NCBI RefSeq assembly: GCF_030814995.1
Contig: NZ_JAUSVX010000018.1
Location: 1 to 64,000 of the forward strand
Origin: Labrys wisconsinensis
GTDB taxonomy: Bacteria; Pseudomonadota; Alphaproteobacteria; Rhizobiales; Labraceae
DNA: 64,000 bases
Reading direction: 5' to 3'
Shown here one piece after another: positions 62,350 through 64,000 of the stretch; the stretch's first letter is position 1, and every line of letters begins with the position of its first letter. Both the position numbers and the translations under genes were made by a program. Below the pieces are notes generated by a model that was not told where the DNA came from, ran no database searches, and saw only the letters and a list, made by a program, of their open reading frames with translations.

Positions 62350-64000
62350 ATGCCGGTCGATGCGGAATCCCTGGCGCTCATCGTCATGACGGCCATCACG
62401 GCCGTGGCGGCCGGCGCGGCGGTGGTGCTGGTCCGCGACGCCCTGCGCAGCCGCCGGCGCGTCGCCGCGCTGCAGGCCGAAGTCGAGCGGCAGGGCGACC
62501 TGATCTGGGACCTGCGCGAGGCGGAGGAGCGGGCGCGCAGCCTGCTGGACGGCCAGGGCGACCTGATCGTCCGGCGCAGCGGCCAGGGCGCCATCACCTA
62601 TGCCAACGACGCCTTCTGCGCCCTCGCCGGCCGGCCGCGCGAGGAGCTGACCGGCACGCTGTTCGACTTTGCCAAGGATGCCCCGGCCACCCGCGAGACG
62701 CGCGAGGGCGGCGTGACCCGCCGGGTCGAGGCGATCCGCACCGCCGGCGGCATGCGCTGGATCGAGTGGCAGGACATGGCGGTGCGCGGCGCCGTGCGCG
62801 GCCAGCCGGAGCTGCAGAGCGTCGGGCGCGACGTCACCGCCCACCGCGAGGCCGGGCGCGCCGCGGCCCAGGCCCGCGACGCGGCCGAGGCGGCGAACCG
62901 GGCCAAGTCGCAGTTCCTCGCCACCGTCACCCACGAGATCCGCACGCCGATGGGCGGCATCCTCGGCATGGCCGACCTCTTGATCGACACGCGCCTCACG
63001 CCGGACCAGGCGACCTATGCCCGGGCGATCAAGAGCTCCGGCGAAGCGCTGTTGTCGCTGATCGACGAGATCCTCGATTTCTCCAAGATCGAGGCCGGGC
63101 GCCTCGACCTCGACGAGAAGCCGTTCATCCTCGCGTCGCTGATCGAGGACGCGGCGGAGCTGCTGGCCCCCCGCGCGCACGCCAAGGGCATCGAGATCGC
63201 CGCCGCCGTCGCCGCCGACCTGCCGATGCGGGTGCGGGGCGATGCCGGCCGGCTGAAGCAGGTGCTGCTCAACCTCGCCGGCAACGCCATCAAGTTCACC
63301 GAGGCCGGCGGCGTGATCGTGCGTGCCGTGCGGCAGGGCGGGGATGTCGCCTTCAGCGTCGAGGATACCGGCATCGGCATCGCGCCGGAGAAGCTCGGCG
63401 TGATCTTCCGCGAATTCGAGCAGGCCGAATCCGGCTCGACCCGGCGCTTCGGCGGCACGGGCCTGGGCCTGGCCATCTCCCAGCGCCTGGTCGAGCGCAT
63501 GGGCGGGCGCATCGGCGTGGAGAGCCGGCCCGGCGCCGGCTCGACCTTCCGCTTCGCCCTGGCGCTGCCGCCAGCCGACGGCGAGATCGCGGCGGGCGCG
63601 GCGGCAGGCGGGCGGCGGGTCCTGGTCGCCAGCCCCTCGCCGATCGTCGGGCCGGCGCTCACGGCCATGCTGGCCGGGTCCGGCTTCCCCGTCACGGTGG
63701 CGACCGATGCCGCCCGGGCGGCGGAGCTCGTCGCGGCCGAGCCCTTCGGCACGGTGCTGGCCGACCGCAGCTTCGGCCTGGAGGCGACCGCCGCGCTCGC
63801 CGCCCGGGGCCTCGCCGCCGGCCGGCGGGTGGTGGCGCTGGTGACGCCCGCCGAGCGCCCCGACCTCGCCCGCCTCACCGCAGCCGGCGCCGCGGGCTAT
63901 CTGATCAAGCCGGTGCGCGCCGCCTCGCTGCTGGCGCAGGTCGCCGGGCGGATGCCGGCGCTGCCGGCCAACGACGATGCCGAGCCGGCGCCGACGCGCC
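62350..64000 (+). CDS. Hybrid sensor histidine kinase with a degenerate receiver domain, 5' part
   Basis: About 550 residues are visible and the frame runs off the window. One TM helix (about 8-28), a short coiled coil, then a PAS domain (LIVRRSGQGAITYANDAFCA) lead to the DHp helix with its phospho-accepting His in ATVTHEIRTPMGGILGMADL. The CA domain follows (LLNLAGNAIKFTEAG, VEDTGIGIAPEKLGVIFREF, RFGGTGLGLAISQRLVERMG). A receiver-like domain then begins (RRVLVASPSPIVGPALTAML), lacking the acidic pair of a true receiver (LVASPSP) though keeping an Asp-like residue in VLADRS. More receivers may follow. Target unknown. Confidence 0.92.
   Translation, partial: MPVDAESLALIVMTAITAVAAGAAVVLVRDALRSRRRVAALQAEVERQGDLIWDLREAEERARSLLDGQGDLIVRRSGQGAITYANDAFCALAGRPREELTGTLFDFAKDAPATRETREGGVTRRVEAIRTAGGMRWIEWQDMAVRGAVRGQPELQSVGRDVTAHREAGRAAAQARDAAEAANRAKSQFLATVTHEIRTPMGGILGMADLLIDTRLTPDQATYARAIKSSGEALLSLIDEILDFSKIEAGRLDLDEKPFILASLIEDAAELLAPRAHAKGIEIAAAVAADLPMRVRGDAGRLKQVLLNLAGNAIKFTEAGGVIVRAVRQGGDVAFSVEDTGIGIAPEKLGVIFREFEQAESGSTRRFGGTGLGLAISQRLVERMGGRIGVESRPGAGSTFRFALALPPADGEIAAGAAAGGRRVLVASPSPIVGPALTAMLAGSGFPVTVATDAARAAELVAAEPFGTVLADRSFGLEATAALAARGLAAGRRVVALVTPAERPDLARLTAAGAAGYLIKPVRAASLLAQVAGRMPALPANDDAEPAPTR

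Overview
This is a strongly GC-rich, gene-dense chromosomal window from an alphaproteobacterium, most likely of the order Hyphomicrobiales (Rhizobiales). Support comes from an Irr regulator with a heme-binding Cys-Pro motif, a FYDLN-acid protein, a CP4-like (class II) EPSP synthase, CtrA-like promoter boxes and an intergenic palindrome of the rhizobial kind. The genus cannot be fixed from sequence alone. No rRNA, CRISPR array, insertion sequence, integrase or prophage was seen. One tRNA (tRNA-Ala, GGC) is present.

Layout. 1-9.8 kb: the 5' part of ftsK, a LysR/RutE-type reductase pair, a soluble PAS/chemoreceptor-tip protein, a rhomboid protease, etfBA, irr and a GGDEF/EAL protein. 9.9-18.3 kb: murJ, adenosine kinase, a LysR-controlled tautomerase-cupin-DUF4865 operon with two phased operators, a hydroxyacid dehydrogenase, an SH3 protein and a TrpF-like protein without its catalytic cysteine. 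18.3-27.3 kb looks accessory: an exported unknown protein, a dmeF metal-efflux remnant with its middle deleted, small orphan genes, and a glycosyltransferase / sugar aminotransferase / FAD-protein operon next to tRNA-Ala. 27.4-33.8 kb is core: FYDLN protein, aroA, cmk, grpE, trxA, an L,D-transpeptidase, mepA and a UPF0114 membrane protein. 33.9-41.1 kb: VOC protein, choline-kinase-like protein, dimethylglycine/sarcosine dehydrogenase, typA and an OpgC-like protein.

41.1-50.0 kb is almost all minus strand: hicAB, a fasciclin protein, pepB-marR-nlpC, then a catabolic-looking run (esterase, orphan amino-acid binding protein, D-amino-acid dehydrogenase, NAD(P)/SAF oxidoreductase). 50.1-56.3 kb: a Phd/PemK-like toxin-antitoxin pair with a palindromic operator, a GNAT/LysR divergent pair, an exported TPR-caspase, a DUF2076 protein and a membrane-anchored Mrr-like nuclease. 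56.3-64 kb: a 132-bp palindromic repeat, an SDR, an ABC-F ATPase, an HTH regulator behind a perfect 12-bp inverted repeat, comM/yifB, a macro-domain-like protein and the 5' part of a hybrid histidine kinase with a degenerate receiver.

Cell-envelope functions recur (ftsK, murJ, L,D-transpeptidase, mepA, NlpC/P60, OpgC-like, glycosyltransferase), as do small regulator-plus-target pairs with palindromic operators. The least explained stretches are 18-27 kb and 50-62 kb.
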